64,000 nt of DNA from Actinoplanes nipponensis (GCF_016862275.1 NZ_BOMQ01000026.1:62001-126000); one strand, 5' to 3'; shown: positions 28,149 to 36,776, counted from the first letter of the stretch. Translations and numbers: made by a program. The notes: generated by a model not told the origin, from the letters alone.

Positions 28149-29269
28149 CGCTGTGCTCCCAGTGCGGTGAGGGGATCGACGGCCGCGATGCGGACGATGG
28201 CGACGGCCGCGCCGGCCAGGCCGAGCACGACCAGCAGGACGCCGGCGGTCAGGACCGCGGGTGCCTCGATGGCGAACGGCACCGCGCTGCCGCGGATCAG
28301 CCCGCCGAGCCCGACGCCGACGACGATCCCCGCGCCGATCGAGGCGCCGAGCACGACCAGCGCCTGCACCAGCCCGTCCCGCAGCAGGTACGACCGCGCC
28401 GCGCCCATGGCCCGCAGCACCGCCAGCTCGGCTCTGCGGTTGATGGTCCAGACGGTGAAGAACGCGCCGACGACCAGCGCCGAGATGGCGTACAGGAAGG
28501 CCTGGATGAGTTGCAGCGTCGACGTCTCGGCGGTGTAGCCGGGCGAGGCGCCGTACGCCTCGATCCTGTCGAAGCTGGTCGTGCCGGCCGCGGCGTCACC
28601 GGCGGCGAGGTCGAGGTCGCCGTCCGCCTGGATGGCGACCGCGGTGGCCTCGGCGGACGCCGAGCCGCGCAGTGCCTCGCCGGGGCCGGCGCCCTGGTGC
28701 AGGCGCTGCCACGCGGCCAGCGGCACGTAGGCGACGTCGACGTGACCGTAGGTGCGCTGGTCCGCGGTGGCGCCGATCACGGTGAACCGGGCGCCGATCC
28801 GGTCGATGACGACGGTGTCGCCGACCCGCAGGCCGGCGTCGAGGGCGGTGCGGGACACCACGATGCCGTCCGGGCGGCCCAGCGCCGCGCCCTCGGCGAC
28901 CGGGGGTGACAGGAACGAGCCCGGCTCGACCCCGAACATGGCCAGGTCGATGGGCACGTCCCGGCTGCTGCGGGCGTTGACCAGCAGGTTGCCGAAGAGG
29001 GTGGCGTCCCGTACGCCGGGCTGCCGGCGCCATTGATCGAGCTGCTCCCGGTCCACCACGCTGCGGGAGAACGCCGCGTCCAGCTTGGTGCCGTCATCGA
29101 AGGCGAAGGCGGTCACGGGTAGCCGCTGGAGCCCGGAGACGCCGTCGTTGACCAGGCCCGAGGAGAGCCCGGACAGCAACACCACCAGGACCGCTATGAG
29201 GGCGACGACGCTACCCATGAGCGTGAACCGCCAGCGCGCGAAGCGAAGTTCGCGCAGAGCCAGGAACAT
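28145..29269 (-). CDS. FtsX-like ABC permease
   Basis: A 374-aa permease of the MacB/FtsX class. The N-terminal membrane segment is FTLMGSVVALIAVLVVLLSGLSSG. A large extracellular domain of about 200 residues follows, then three C-terminal helices (AFLYAISALVVGAFFTVW, LVQALVVLGASIGAGIVVG, AVLTAGVLLVVLGLAGA). It has one FtsX domain only, so it should act as a homodimer with the ATPase gene that overlaps it. ATG at 29269 has GGAGGA upstream. The promoter region 29281-29333 carries a TATAGT -10 box inside repeated elements likely bound by the TetR protein of the same operon. Confidence 0.88.
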   Translation of the reverse strand: MFLALRELRFARWRFTLMGSVVALIAVLVVLLSGLSSGLVNDGVSGLQRLPVTAFAFDDGTKLDAAFSRSVVDREQLDQWRRQPGVRDATLFGNLLVNARSSRDVPIDLAMFGVEPGSFLSPPVAEGAALGRPDGIVVSRTALDAGLRVGDTVVIDRIGARFTVIGATADQRTYGHVDVAYVPLAAWQRLHQGAGPGEALRGSASAEATAVAIQADGDLDLAAGDAAAGTTSFDRIEAYGASPGYTAETSTLQLIQAFLYAISALVVGAFFTVWTINRRAELAVLRAMGAARSYLLRDGLVQALVVLGASIGAGIVVGVGLGGLIRGSAVPFAIEAPAVLTAGVLLVVLGLAGAAVAIVRIAAVDPLTALGAQR

Positions 29270-29280
29270 CGGTCCTCCAG

Positions 29281-29333
29281 AATTTTTTCGACGGGGCGTC
29301 GGAAACTATACCGGCGTCGTGTCGGAAAAAATT
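29281..29333 (-). promoter_or_regulatory. Promoter and candidate TetR operator of the ABC transporter operon
   Basis: On the minus strand a -10 box TATAGT lies at 29310-29305. Around it are aattttttcgac (29281-29292), gtcggaaa (29298-29305) and gtcggaaaaaatt (29321-29333). The outer two form an inverted repeat with one bulge, and the inner copy is a direct repeat of the right one. The A/T runs stand out sharply against the G/C-rich surroundings. Confidence 0.55.
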
Positions 29334-29346
29334 CGGGAGGCCGGCG

Positions 29347-30717
29347 TCACGGCGTGAGCGTCACCGTCACGGTCCGCGTGTAGAAGTCGCGGGCCGCCGT
29401 GCCCTGCTCCCGCGGGCCGTAGCTCGACTCCTTCGCGCCGCCGAACGGGGCGTGGAAGTCCACGCCCGTCGTCGGGGCGTTGACCTTCACCATGCCCACG
29501 TCCAGCCGGTCCGTGAGGGTCAGGGCCGCCCCGAGGTCCCGGGTGTGGACGCCCGCGACCAGCCCGTGCCGCACGTTGTTGGCCGTGCGCGCCGCGGCCT
29601 CGGCCGATTCCGCGCCCAGCACCACGCACATCGGCCCGAAGTACTCCTCGGTCAGCAGGTCGTCGCCGGCCGGCACGCCGGCCAGCACCGTCGGCGCCTG
29701 GAACCAGCCGTCGCCGCCGGGTTGCCGGGCACCCGTCAGGAGCCGGGCGCCGTTCGCCCCGGCTCGCTGCACCGCCGCCCGGATGGCGTCCCGGGGCCGC
29801 GACTCGATCAGCGGGCCCACCACCGTCGCCGGGTCCGCCGGGTCGCCGACGGGCAGCGCTTCCACGGCTGCGGCCAGCCGCCCGGCGAACGGCGCCGGAT
29901 CGCCGACCACGATCACCCGGCTGGTGGCGGTGCACTTCTGCCCGGCGTACCCCATCGCCGCCGCGGCGATCGCCGTCGCCGCCGCGTCCTGGTCCGCGTC
30001 GGGCAGCACGATGGCGGCGTTCTGCCCGCCCATCTCGCACTGCACCGGGATGCCGCGGGTGACCGCGCGCCGGGCGACCGCCTGCCCGGCTGCCACCGAG
30101 CCCGTGAACGAGACGGCGTCGGTGGTGTCGACGACCGCCTCGCCCGTGCCGCCGAGACCGGTCAGCACGGTCAGCACGCCGTCGGGGAGCACCCCGGTGA
30201 ACAGCTCGGCCAGTCGCAGCGCGACCGCGGACGCCTGCGGTGCGGGCTTGAGCAGCACGGTGTTGCCGAAGGCCAGCGCCGGCGCCGCCTTCCAGAGTGG
30301 GATCGCCACGGGGAAGTTCCACGGGGTGATCAGGCCGACGACGCCGTGCGGGCGGCGCCGGGTGTGCAGCAACGACACGCCGTCCGCCGGCGGGTACACC
30401 TCGCCCTCGGGGTGCAGGGCCTGCTGAGCGAAGTAGCGCAGGATCGCCACGCCGCGGCCGAGCTCGGCGCCCGCCTCGCCGCGCGGCTTGCCGACCTCGC
30501 GGACCACGAGGTCGGTCAGCTCGCCGGCCGCGGCCGTGACCGCCTCGGCGCAGGCGTGCAGGGCGGCGGCCCGCGCGTGCGCCGGCCCGCGCGCCCAGTC
30601 GGCGGCCGCTTTCCGGGCGCGGCCGGCCGCGGCAGCCACCTGCTGCGGGGCGGTGTCGGGAACGCGGACGACGACGTCCGACGGCGCTTGCGGGGAGAGG
30701 CTCTCGATCGTGGTCAT
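29347..30717 (-). CDS. Aldehyde dehydrogenase, probably 2-oxoglutarate semialdehyde dehydrogenase
   Basis: A 456-aa NAD(P)-dependent ALDH. Visible motifs are TPWNFPVAIPLWKAAPALAFGN (coenzyme site), SFTGSVAAG, the catalytic Glu in CEMGGQNA, and the nucleophilic Cys in GYAGQKCTATSR. It is a little shorter than the usual 475-480 aa. The start overlaps the stop of the 2-keto-3-deoxy-sugar-acid dehydratase gene by 4 bases. That enzyme produces 2-oxoglutarate semialdehyde (2,5-dioxopentanoate), which this one would oxidise to 2-oxoglutarate. The reaction is assigned from context; the fold assignment is firm. Confidence 0.85.
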   Translation of the reverse strand: MTTIESLSPQAPSDVVVRVPDTAPQQVAAAAGRARKAAADWARGPAHARAAALHACAEAVTAAAGELTDLVVREVGKPRGEAGAELGRGVAILRYFAQQALHPEGEVYPPADGVSLLHTRRRPHGVVGLITPWNFPVAIPLWKAAPALAFGNTVLLKPAPQASAVALRLAELFTGVLPDGVLTVLTGLGGTGEAVVDTTDAVSFTGSVAAGQAVARRAVTRGIPVQCEMGGQNAAIVLPDADQDAAATAIAAAAMGYAGQKCTATSRVIVVGDPAPFAGRLAAAVEALPVGDPADPATVVGPLIESRPRDAIRAAVQRAGANGARLLTGARQPGGDGWFQAPTVLAGVPAGDDLLTEEYFGPMCVVLGAESAEAAARTANNVRHGLVAGVHTRDLGAALTLTDRLDVGMVKVNAPTTGVDFHAPFGGAKESSYGPREQGTAARDFYTRTVTVTLTP

Positions 30718-31583
30718 GCTCGTCCCTTTCCGGAGGTGGCCGCGCCGACGGCGACGACGGGGTTGGTCAGCGTCCCGAGCTCGGCCGACGTTATCTCGAC
30801 CGTGTCCCCGGGCCGGGTGGTGAAATCGGCGTCCGGCACCACCCCGGTGCCGGTCAGCAGCACCACGCCCGACGGGAAGCTCAGTGCGCGGAACAGCCAG
30901 CCGGCCAGGTCCGTGAAGCCGCGGGCCATCTCCGCCGTCGACGTCGTACCGGTGAAAACCTCGCGGCCGTCACGCAGCACCCGCAGCCCGATCCGGAACG
31001 GACCCGGACCGGCCGCCCAGCTCGGCACGATCGCCGGTCCCAGGGCACAGCAGCGGTCGTAGATCTTCGCCTGCGGCAGGTAGAGCGGGTTCTCACCCTC
31101 GATCGACCGGCTGCTCATGTCGTTGCCCAGGGTGTAGCCGAACACCTCACCGGCCGCGTTGAGCACCAGGCCGACCTCGGCCTCGGGGACGTCCCAGCCG
31201 GAGTCGGCGCGGATCCCGACGGCGTCGCCGTCGCCGACGACCCGCCACGGGCTGGACTTGAGGAAGAGCTCGGGGCGGTCGCTGTCGTAGACCTGGTCAT
31301 AGAGCGAGCCGTGCCCGGACTCCTGCTTGCGGCCGTCGCGGCTGCGCAGGTACGTGACCCCGGCCGCCCACACCTCCTGCTCGTCCACGGGTGGCAGCAC
31401 CTGCCGGCCGGGCCTGTCGCCGCGGGCGTCGCGGGCGGCGGCCTCGACCACGGCCCGGGCCTGCTCGAGCGGTACGGCGAGCAGGCCGGCGAGCGTACCG
31501 TCGAGCTCGCCCCACCCGCCGTCCTGACACACCGCCCAGCGCGGGGTGTCGCCGTCGCGTAGGTGGTGAAGGGAGATCGGCAT
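30714..31583 (-). CDS. FAH-family 2-keto-3-deoxy sugar-acid dehydratase
   Basis: A 289-aa cytoplasmic enzyme of the fumarylacetoacetate hydrolase fold. The signature parts EVWAAGVTYLRSRDGR, YDSDRPELFLKS, SGWDVPEAEVGLVLN (metal-binding acids) and GYTLGNDMSSRSIEGENP match the 2-keto-3-deoxy-D-arabinonate/KDP dehydratase branch. This branch turns a 2-keto-3-deoxy pentonate or hexarate into 2-oxoglutarate semialdehyde. ATG at 31583 begins a leftward operon with the ALDH gene (4-base overlap). It is divergent from an IclR regulator, 87 bases away. The exact sugar acid (arabinonate, xylonate or galactarate route) is not fixed by sequence; no sugar-acid dehydratase for the first step is in the window. 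Confidence 0.8.
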   Translation of the reverse strand: MPISLHHLRDGDTPRWAVCQDGGWGELDGTLAGLLAVPLEQARAVVEAAARDARGDRPGRQVLPPVDEQEVWAAGVTYLRSRDGRKQESGHGSLYDQVYDSDRPELFLKSSPWRVVGDGDAVGIRADSGWDVPEAEVGLVLNAAGEVFGYTLGNDMSSRSIEGENPLYLPQAKIYDRCCALGPAIVPSWAAGPGPFRIGLRVLRDGREVFTGTTSTAEMARGFTDLAGWLFRALSFPSGVVLLTGTGVVPDADFTTRPGDTVEITSAELGTLTNPVVAVGAATSGKGRA

Positions 31584-31670
31584 TGGCTATCCTCGGTGGG
31601 TAGTGATGCGGGAAATGTGTGCGGTCACCCTCTGCAGGTGCCGGTCCGGCATTTCGAAGGGACTATCGAC

Positions 31671-32441
31671 ATGCCCCGTGTGGTACCGGCGGTCAACCGC
31701 GCACTCGACGTCCTCGAACTCTTCCTGGACCGCCCCCAGCTGTCGGCGCGCGAGGTGATGGAGCGGCTCGACCTGCCCCGCACCACCGTCCACGAGCTGC
31801 TGGTCACGCTCGAGGCCCGTGCGTACCTGATCTCCGTACCCGGGCAGCCGGTCCAGTACCGGCTCGGCATGCCGCTGTTCCAGCTCGGCGCGGCGTTCGC
31901 CGGCCGGCTCGACCTGGTCCGCGAGGCCCAGAGCGTCGCCCGGGACGTGGGCGCCGCCTGCAACGAGGCGGTCCACGTGGCCGTGCTCGACGGCCCCGAC
32001 GTCATCTATCTCGTCAAGGTCGACAGCACGCACCCGGTCCGGATGGTCTCCGCGGTCGGGCGGCGGTTGCCGGCCCACTGCACGGCGGTCGGCAAGATCC
32101 TGCTGGCGGACCTCGATCCGGCCGCCCTGGACGCCGTGCTGGCGAAGGGCACCCTGCCCGGCATGACGCCGGACAGCATCACCGACCCGGAGCGCCTGCG
32201 GGCCCACCTCGAATGCGTACGGGCGGAGGGCATCGCGGTCGACATCGGCGAGTCCGACAGCGCCATGCGCTGCGTCGGCGCGGCGATCCGCGACCACTCC
32301 GGCGCCGTCGTCGCCGGGATGAGCGTCTCCGCGCCGATCATCCGCTGGACCCCGCAGGCGCAGGTGGAGTGGACCGAGCTGGTGCGCGAGGGCGCGGCCA
32401 CGCTGTCCACCCGGATGGGTCACCGGGCCCGCTCCCACTGA
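31671..32441 (+). CDS. IclR-family transcriptional regulator
   Basis: A 256-aa regulator. The N-terminal winged helix is VNRALDVLELFLDRPQLSAREVMERLDLPRTTVHELL. The C-terminal effector domain includes VDSTHPVRMVSAVGRRLPAHCTAVGKILLA, VDIGESDSAMRCVGAAIRD and AGMSVSAPIIRW. ATG at 31671 with AAGGGA upstream is used; an earlier GTG is inside the divergent promoter region. It sits between the sugar-acid catabolic genes and the uptake genes and likely controls both. TTCGAA words occur just before its start (31653-31658) and, as repeated elements, before the transporter genes. Confidence 0.88.
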   Translation: MPRVVPAVNRALDVLELFLDRPQLSAREVMERLDLPRTTVHELLVTLEARAYLISVPGQPVQYRLGMPLFQLGAAFAGRLDLVREAQSVARDVGAACNEAVHVAVLDGPDVIYLVKVDSTHPVRMVSAVGRRLPAHCTAVGKILLADLDPAALDAVLAKGTLPGMTPDSITDPERLRAHLECVRAEGIAVDIGESDSAMRCVGAAIRDHSGAVVAGMSVSAPIIRWTPQAQVEWTELVREGAATLSTRMGHRARSH

Positions 32442-32478
32442 CCGGCCTGCCCGTTCCGGCCGTCATCGCATCGAAACA

Positions 32479-32508
32479 TTGACACCTCTCGCGGTGGTCC
32501 TCTAGCGT
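32479..32508 (+). promoter_or_regulatory. Promoter of the sugar ABC transporter genes
   Basis: TTGACA (32479-32484) and TAGCGT (32503-32508) are 18 bases apart; the -35 box is a perfect consensus. Transcription should start near 32515, just before the IclR-type repeats. Confidence 0.7.
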
Positions 32509-32527
32509 CGCGTCCACTCGACACGAT

Positions 32528-32555
32528 ATCTCGAACTCGGTTCGAAATCTCGAAC
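32528..32555. promoter_or_regulatory. Candidate IclR operator
   Basis: ATCTCGAAC occurs twice (32528-32536 and 32547-32555), 19 bases apart. Between and across the copies are the palindromes CGAAC-TCG-GTTCG (32532-32544) and TTCGA-AATC-TCGAA (32541-32554). It lies right behind the predicted transcription start, so a bound repressor would block transcription. The neighbouring IclR protein is the obvious candidate. Confidence 0.55.
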
Positions 32556-32593
32556 GGCGCGGCGGTGCGAGGACACGGAGGAGGCGAATATCC

Positions 32594-34021
32594 ATGGACA
32601 ACCCGGCTTGGTCGCGGCGCGGCTTTCTGGGACTCGGGGTGGGGGTGCTCGGTGCGGCCGGCCTGGCGGCGTGCGGGGACACCTCCGCATCGCCCACCAA
32701 GGTGCAACCGAAGGTGCCGCAGGAGCTCATCGACGCCGCGGCGTCGATGAAGGGCTCCTCGATGGGGGTGCTGTCGCAGAAGCTGTACTCCACGGCGGCC
32801 AACGAAGCGCTCGACAGCTCGATCGCCACGTTCGCCGCCGCCACCGGCACGAAGATCGAGAACAGCCTGGTCCAGGCCGACGCCGGTGACGTGGTGGCCA
32901 AGATCGACGCCGAGGTCAAGGGCGGCGTGGCGCGCGACCTGGCGTTCATGACCGACTCGCGGTTCGTCGCCCAGTTCCAGGCGCTGGGCGACCTGGAGGA
33001 CGTGACGGACGTCGTCAAGGCGCTCACCGCCAAGTACGGCGAACCCTGCGCCGAGGCGAAGAACTACTGCGTGTTCGACGGCAAGTGGTTCGCGATCCCG
33101 TACCACTTCATCGGGATCGGGTCGTTCCTGCGCAAGGACTGGATGCGGGACAAGGGCATCACGCCCAAGGACGGCTACAGCTGGGAGGAGCTGCGGGACC
33201 TCTGCCTGGCGATCTCCGATCCCGGCAAGCGCCGGTACGGCTGGGGCATGACGGTCAACCGGTCCGGCGACGCCAACGGCATGATCGAGGCACTGATCAA
33301 CTCGTACGGCGGGGCGATCGCCTCCAACGACGGCCGGAAGGTCACCTTCGACTCGCCGGAGACGGTGCAGGCGGTGTCGTTCCTGGGCGACATCTACACC
33401 AATCCGAAGTTCAAGCCGATGCTGCCGCCGGGCGTGGCCAGCTGGACCGACACCAGCAACAACGAGAACTGGCTCGCCGGGATCCTCGGCTACACCCGCA
33501 ACCAGTTCAGCGTCTACGCCGACTCCCGGACCAAGAAGAACCCCGTCCACGAGAACACCCACGTCTTCTCCGACTGCACCGGGCCGGCGACCGACACGCC
33601 GCTGCTGCTCGGCCAGTCCCAGGGCTTCGTCGTCTTCAAGGGCGCCAAGAACCCCGGGCTGGCCAAGCTCCTGGCGCAGTACCTGGTCAGCGCGCCCGCC
33701 CTGGCCGGGGTGGCCAAGGAGGCGCCCGGCCTGGTCATGCCCGCCTGGCAGAAGGTGTGGGACGCCGACCCGTTCTTCACCAGCGGTGACCCGGCGTTCC
33801 CCATGCTGCGCAAGATCACCGAGCTGTCGCTGCCGCTGAAGACCAAGAACGGGCTGACCTTCCCGCAGAAGGCCAGCGCGGGCCAGCAGGCCGTCGGCGG
33901 GGCGTATGTCCTGACCGACATGATGCAGCAGGTCGTGCAGGGGACGGCGCCCGCGCAGGCCGTGCAGGCCGCGCACGCCAAGATGGCGCAGATCTTCACC
34001 CAGCAGGGGCTGCCGCAGTGA
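32594..34021 (+). CDS. Carbohydrate ABC transporter substrate-binding lipoprotein (Tat-exported)
   Basis: A 475-aa extracellular solute-binding protein, family 1 type. The N-terminus has a twin-arginine motif (SRRGFLG, residues 7-13) and a lipobox LAAC with Cys27, so it is exported folded and anchored by lipid. The body shows the fold seen in sugar-binding proteins (IATFAAATGTKIENSLVQAD, AIPYHFIGIGSFLRKDWM, GYSWEELRDLC, WLAGILGYTRNQFSVYAD). ATG at 32594 has GGAGGCGA upstream. The stop overlaps the start of the fused permease gene (GTGA). Its ligand is probably a sugar or sugar acid handled by the divergent catabolic genes. Confidence 0.9.
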   Translation: MDNPAWSRRGFLGLGVGVLGAAGLAACGDTSASPTKVQPKVPQELIDAAASMKGSSMGVLSQKLYSTAANEALDSSIATFAAATGTKIENSLVQADAGDVVAKIDAEVKGGVARDLAFMTDSRFVAQFQALGDLEDVTDVVKALTAKYGEPCAEAKNYCVFDGKWFAIPYHFIGIGSFLRKDWMRDKGITPKDGYSWEELRDLCLAISDPGKRRYGWGMTVNRSGDANGMIEALINSYGGAIASNDGRKVTFDSPETVQAVSFLGDIYTNPKFKPMLPPGVASWTDTSNNENWLAGILGYTRNQFSVYADSRTKKNPVHENTHVFSDCTGPATDTPLLLGQSQGFVVFKGAKNPGLAKLLAQYLVSAPALAGVAKEAPGLVMPAWQKVWDADPFFTSGDPAFPMLRKITELSLPLKTKNGLTFPQKASAGQQAVGGAYVLTDMMQQVVQGTAPAQAVQAAHAKMAQIFTQQGLPQ

Positions 34022-36054
34022 GCTCGGTCCGTTCCGCGCCGGCCCCGGCGAAGCGGGCACCCGCGCCGCCGGGGCCCGGCTCGCTGACCACGACCCAGCG
34101 GCGGCTGGGCCGGGACTGGCGGCTGGCGGCGCTGTTCCTGGCGCCCACGGCCCTGCTCGTCGGCGGTCTCGTGCTCGTGCCGATCGCCCGGTCGGTCATC
34201 ACGAGCACCACGGAACGGCACGGGCAGGACAGCGTCTTCGTCGGGCTGGGCAACTACACCGCCCTCGTCGGTGACCAGCAGTTCCACACCGGCGTGGTGA
34301 ACTCGTTCGTCTTCACCGCGTACGCCGAGATCTTCAAGGTGGTGCTCGGGCTGGCCGCGGCCCTGCTGCTGCACCAGCGCCGGCGCGGCCGGGCCGTGCT
34401 GGCCGGGCTGCTCCTGGTGCCGTGGGTGGTGCCGACCGTGGTGACGGCGTTCAGCTGGCGCGCGCTGCTCGACCCCATCTTCGGCAGCGTCAACACCCTG
34501 CTGACGTCATCCGGGATCGGGCCGCTGCTGGCCGATCTGCACCTGGTCGACAGCTGGCCCGCGGGCTGGCTGTCCGACCCGTCGCTGGCCATGCCGTCGG
34601 TCATCCTCGTCAACGTGTGGAAGGGCGTGCCGTTCTTCACCGTCTGCTTCCTGGCCGGGCTGAAGGCCATCCCGGCGGAGCTGTACGAGGCGGCGACCAT
34701 CGACGGCGCCTCGTCGTGGCAGCGGTTCGTCAACGTGACGCTGCCCGGGCTGCGTCACGTGATCACCGTGACGGTGACCCTGTCGTCGATCTGGACGTTC
34801 AACAACTTCGACCTCATCTGGTTGCTGACCCAGGGCGGCCCGGGGGACGTGACCGCGCCGTACGTGCTCGTCGCGTACTCCAAGGCGATCCTGCAGCTGC
34901 AGTACGGCGCCGGGGCGGCGGTCACGCTCGTCATGCTGCCGATCATCGGCGCGCTGGTGTTCATCCTGGTCCGGCTCCTGCGCCAGGACACCGGCAGCCC
35001 GCTGCCGCCCCGCACCCGCGCGGCCCGGTGGATCGGCACGGCGCCGTGGGCCGGCACCGCACGCCGGGCGCTGCCGTGGGTCATCGCGGCGCTGTTCACC
35101 GGGCTGCTGGCCTGGGCGTCACCCCACATCTTCTGGCGAGCGGCGGTGATACTCGGGCTGTTCCTGCTGGTCGCGGCGGCCGTCGGCCGGGTGGTGACAA
35201 CCCTGCGGTCCCGAGGCGGCCGCCGGTCGTCGTCGCTGGTGTCCGGGGTGGGCTCCGCCGTCGCGATCGCGGGCCTGCTCGCCTTCGTGCTCGGACCGCT
35301 GTACTGGATCGCCGTCACGGCTTTCAAGTCCGAGGGCCAGGTCGTCACGCGCGAGCACGACCTGTGGCCGACGCCGTGGACCCTCGAGCAGTTCGGTGCC
35401 CTGTTCACCAACCAGCCGTTCGGCCGCTGGTATCTCAACACCCTGCTGGTGTCGGCGGCGTCCACCACCGTCGCGCTGATCTGCGCCGCCCTGGCCGGCT
35501 ACGCCCTGGCCCGGCTGCGGTTCCGCGGGGCGCAGGGCTTCACGGTCACGGTGCTGCTCACGTACGTGATGCCGGGCGCCCTGCTGTTCATCCCGCTGTA
35601 CCAGATGCTCATCGGCGTGCGGCTCACCGACTCGTTGTGGTCGCTGGTGGTGACGTACCCGACGTTCACGCTGCCGTTCGCCACCTGGCTGCTGGTCGGG
35701 TACTTCTCGTCGATCCCGGTGGAGCTGGAGGAGGCCGCGCTGGTCGACGGGTGCACGCGGCTGCAGGCGTTCGGCAAGGTGGTGCTGCCCCTGGCCAAGC
35801 CCGGCCTGCTCGCGGTCGCGCTGTTCACGCTGACCAACGCCTGGAACGAGTTCCTGTTCGCCTTCGTGTTCATCACCAAGGACGAGTACAAGACCCTCCC
35901 GGTGGGGATGCAGTCGATGATCGCCGGCGACGTGGTGCCGCAGGGCCAGCTCGCCGCGGCGTCGCTGCTGGTCAGCATCCCGGTGGTGATCATGTACGCG
36001 TTCGGGCAGCGCTTCCTGACCGAGGGACTCACCGCGGGCGCGGTGAAGGGCTGA
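34018..36054 (+). CDS. Fused carbohydrate ABC permease (MalF-like plus MalG-like in one chain)
   Basis: A 678-aa protein that contains both permease subunits normally made as two proteins of about 300 aa. The first half (residues 30-325) ends its cytoplasmic loop with the EAA motif EAATIDGASSWQRFVNVTLPG. The second half (about 420-678) has its own EAA motif EEAALVDGCTRLQAFGKVVLP. The linker (about 335-420) adds hydrophobic segments (ALPWVIAALFTGLLAW, AVILGLFLLVAAAVG) and basic stretches. The reading frame is continuous, with no sign of frameshift. No ATP-binding gene follows, so it probably uses a shared MsiK-type ATPase from elsewhere. GTG at 34018 overlaps the binding-protein stop by 4 bases; its 3' end overlaps the convergent M23 gene by 26 bases. 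Confidence 0.88.
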   Translation: MSSVRSAPAPAKRAPAPPGPGSLTTTQRRLGRDWRLAALFLAPTALLVGGLVLVPIARSVITSTTERHGQDSVFVGLGNYTALVGDQQFHTGVVNSFVFTAYAEIFKVVLGLAAALLLHQRRRGRAVLAGLLLVPWVVPTVVTAFSWRALLDPIFGSVNTLLTSSGIGPLLADLHLVDSWPAGWLSDPSLAMPSVILVNVWKGVPFFTVCFLAGLKAIPAELYEAATIDGASSWQRFVNVTLPGLRHVITVTVTLSSIWTFNNFDLIWLLTQGGPGDVTAPYVLVAYSKAILQLQYGAGAAVTLVMLPIIGALVFILVRLLRQDTGSPLPPRTRAARWIGTAPWAGTARRALPWVIAALFTGLLAWASPHIFWRAAVILGLFLLVAAAVGRVVTTLRSRGGRRSSSLVSGVGSAVAIAGLLAFVLGPLYWIAVTAFKSEGQVVTREHDLWPTPWTLEQFGALFTNQPFGRWYLNTLLVSAASTTVALICAALAGYALARLRFRGAQGFTVTVLLTYVMPGALLFIPLYQMLIGVRLTDSLWSLVVTYPTFTLPFATWLLVGYFSSIPVELEEAALVDGCTRLQAFGKVVLPLAKPGLLAVALFTLTNAWNEFLFAFVFITKDEYKTLPVGMQSMIAGDVVPQGQLAAASLLVSIPVVIMYAFGQRFLTEGLTAGAVKG

Positions 36055-36706
36055 CCACCTCCGACTCTCCCGGCACGCCGCGCGGGATGTCCACGGTGGG
36101 GCCGCCGCCGCGCGGGTGCACCCGGTAGTCGCGGAACTCCATCGGCAGGCCGCGGGCCGTGTACGGGTCGCGGTCGTCCATCGCCTGGATGTGCACGTGC
36201 GGCTGGAGCGAGTTCCCCGAGTTCCCGCACTCGCCCAGCTCGTGGCCCGCCGGGACCCGCTCACCCTGCTCGACCCGCACCGTCCCGAGGCGCAGGTGGG
36301 CGAGGACGACGAACGCCCGCTGGTCGTCGAGCTCGAGGATCACGTGGTTGCCGGCCAGCGCCCCGGCGCCCGCGCGGGCCCGGGCTGCCTGCGTGACGGC
36401 GTACGAGGCGCGGGTCAGCTGGGAGCGGCGGGCCTCGTGGTCCGGCTCGCCGTCGTGGGTGGCGATCACGGTGCCCGGAGCGGGGGCGTGCAGGGGCAGG
36501 CCGAAGGCGTGGAAGCGCTCCGGCGGTTCGGTGCCCAGCACCGTGCGCCAGTCCCGGATGCCCGCGGTCCGGCGGCCCCGGACCGCGATGAAGTCCATGG
36601 CGTACGTGGTCGCGAACAGGTCCGTACCGTGGCTCGGTACGCGGCGGGCGGGGCTGTTGCGGGCGAGCCACGTTCCCCGGAACGGCAGCTGGAGCACGAC
36701 AGGCAT
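36029..36706 (-). CDS. M23-type peptidase-like protein, cytoplasmic, leaderless
   Basis: A 225-aa protein with an M23/LytM-like domain. The first metal-ligand region is around FATTYAMDF, followed by DWRTVLG; the last part is VVLAHLRLGTVRVEQGERVPAGHELGECGNSGNSLQPHVHIQ, with the family's HxH as PHVHI. It has no signal peptide or membrane helix, unusual for a cell-wall peptidase. It may be a cytoplasmic relative with altered activity. ATG at 36706 lies 6 bases after TATGGT (36718-36713) and has no ribosome binding site, so it should be leaderless. Its 3' end overlaps the fused permease gene tail to tail by 26 bases. Confidence 0.75.
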   Translation of the reverse strand: MPVVLQLPFRGTWLARNSPARRVPSHGTDLFATTYAMDFIAVRGRRTAGIRDWRTVLGTEPPERFHAFGLPLHAPAPGTVIATHDGEPDHEARRSQLTRASYAVTQAARARAGAGALAGNHVILELDDQRAFVVLAHLRLGTVRVEQGERVPAGHELGECGNSGNSLQPHVHIQAMDDRDPYTARGLPMEFRDYRVHPRGGGPTVDIPRGVPGESEVVSPSPRPR

Positions 36707-36722
36707 GCGGCGACCATAGCCG

Positions 36723-36757
36723 GGACCGCCCAACCCCCGTGCGGGGTCGGGCGGTCC
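36723..36757 (-). terminator. Terminator hairpin of the CocE-type gene
   Basis: ggaccgcccaacccc (36723-36737) pairs with 36743-36757 around a CGTGC loop, with one mismatch. It lies 20 bases past the stop of the leftward peptidase gene and just ahead of the M23-type gene's -10 box, separating the two. Confidence 0.6.
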
Positions 36758-36776
36758 GGGCCGCGGAGCGCAGGGG

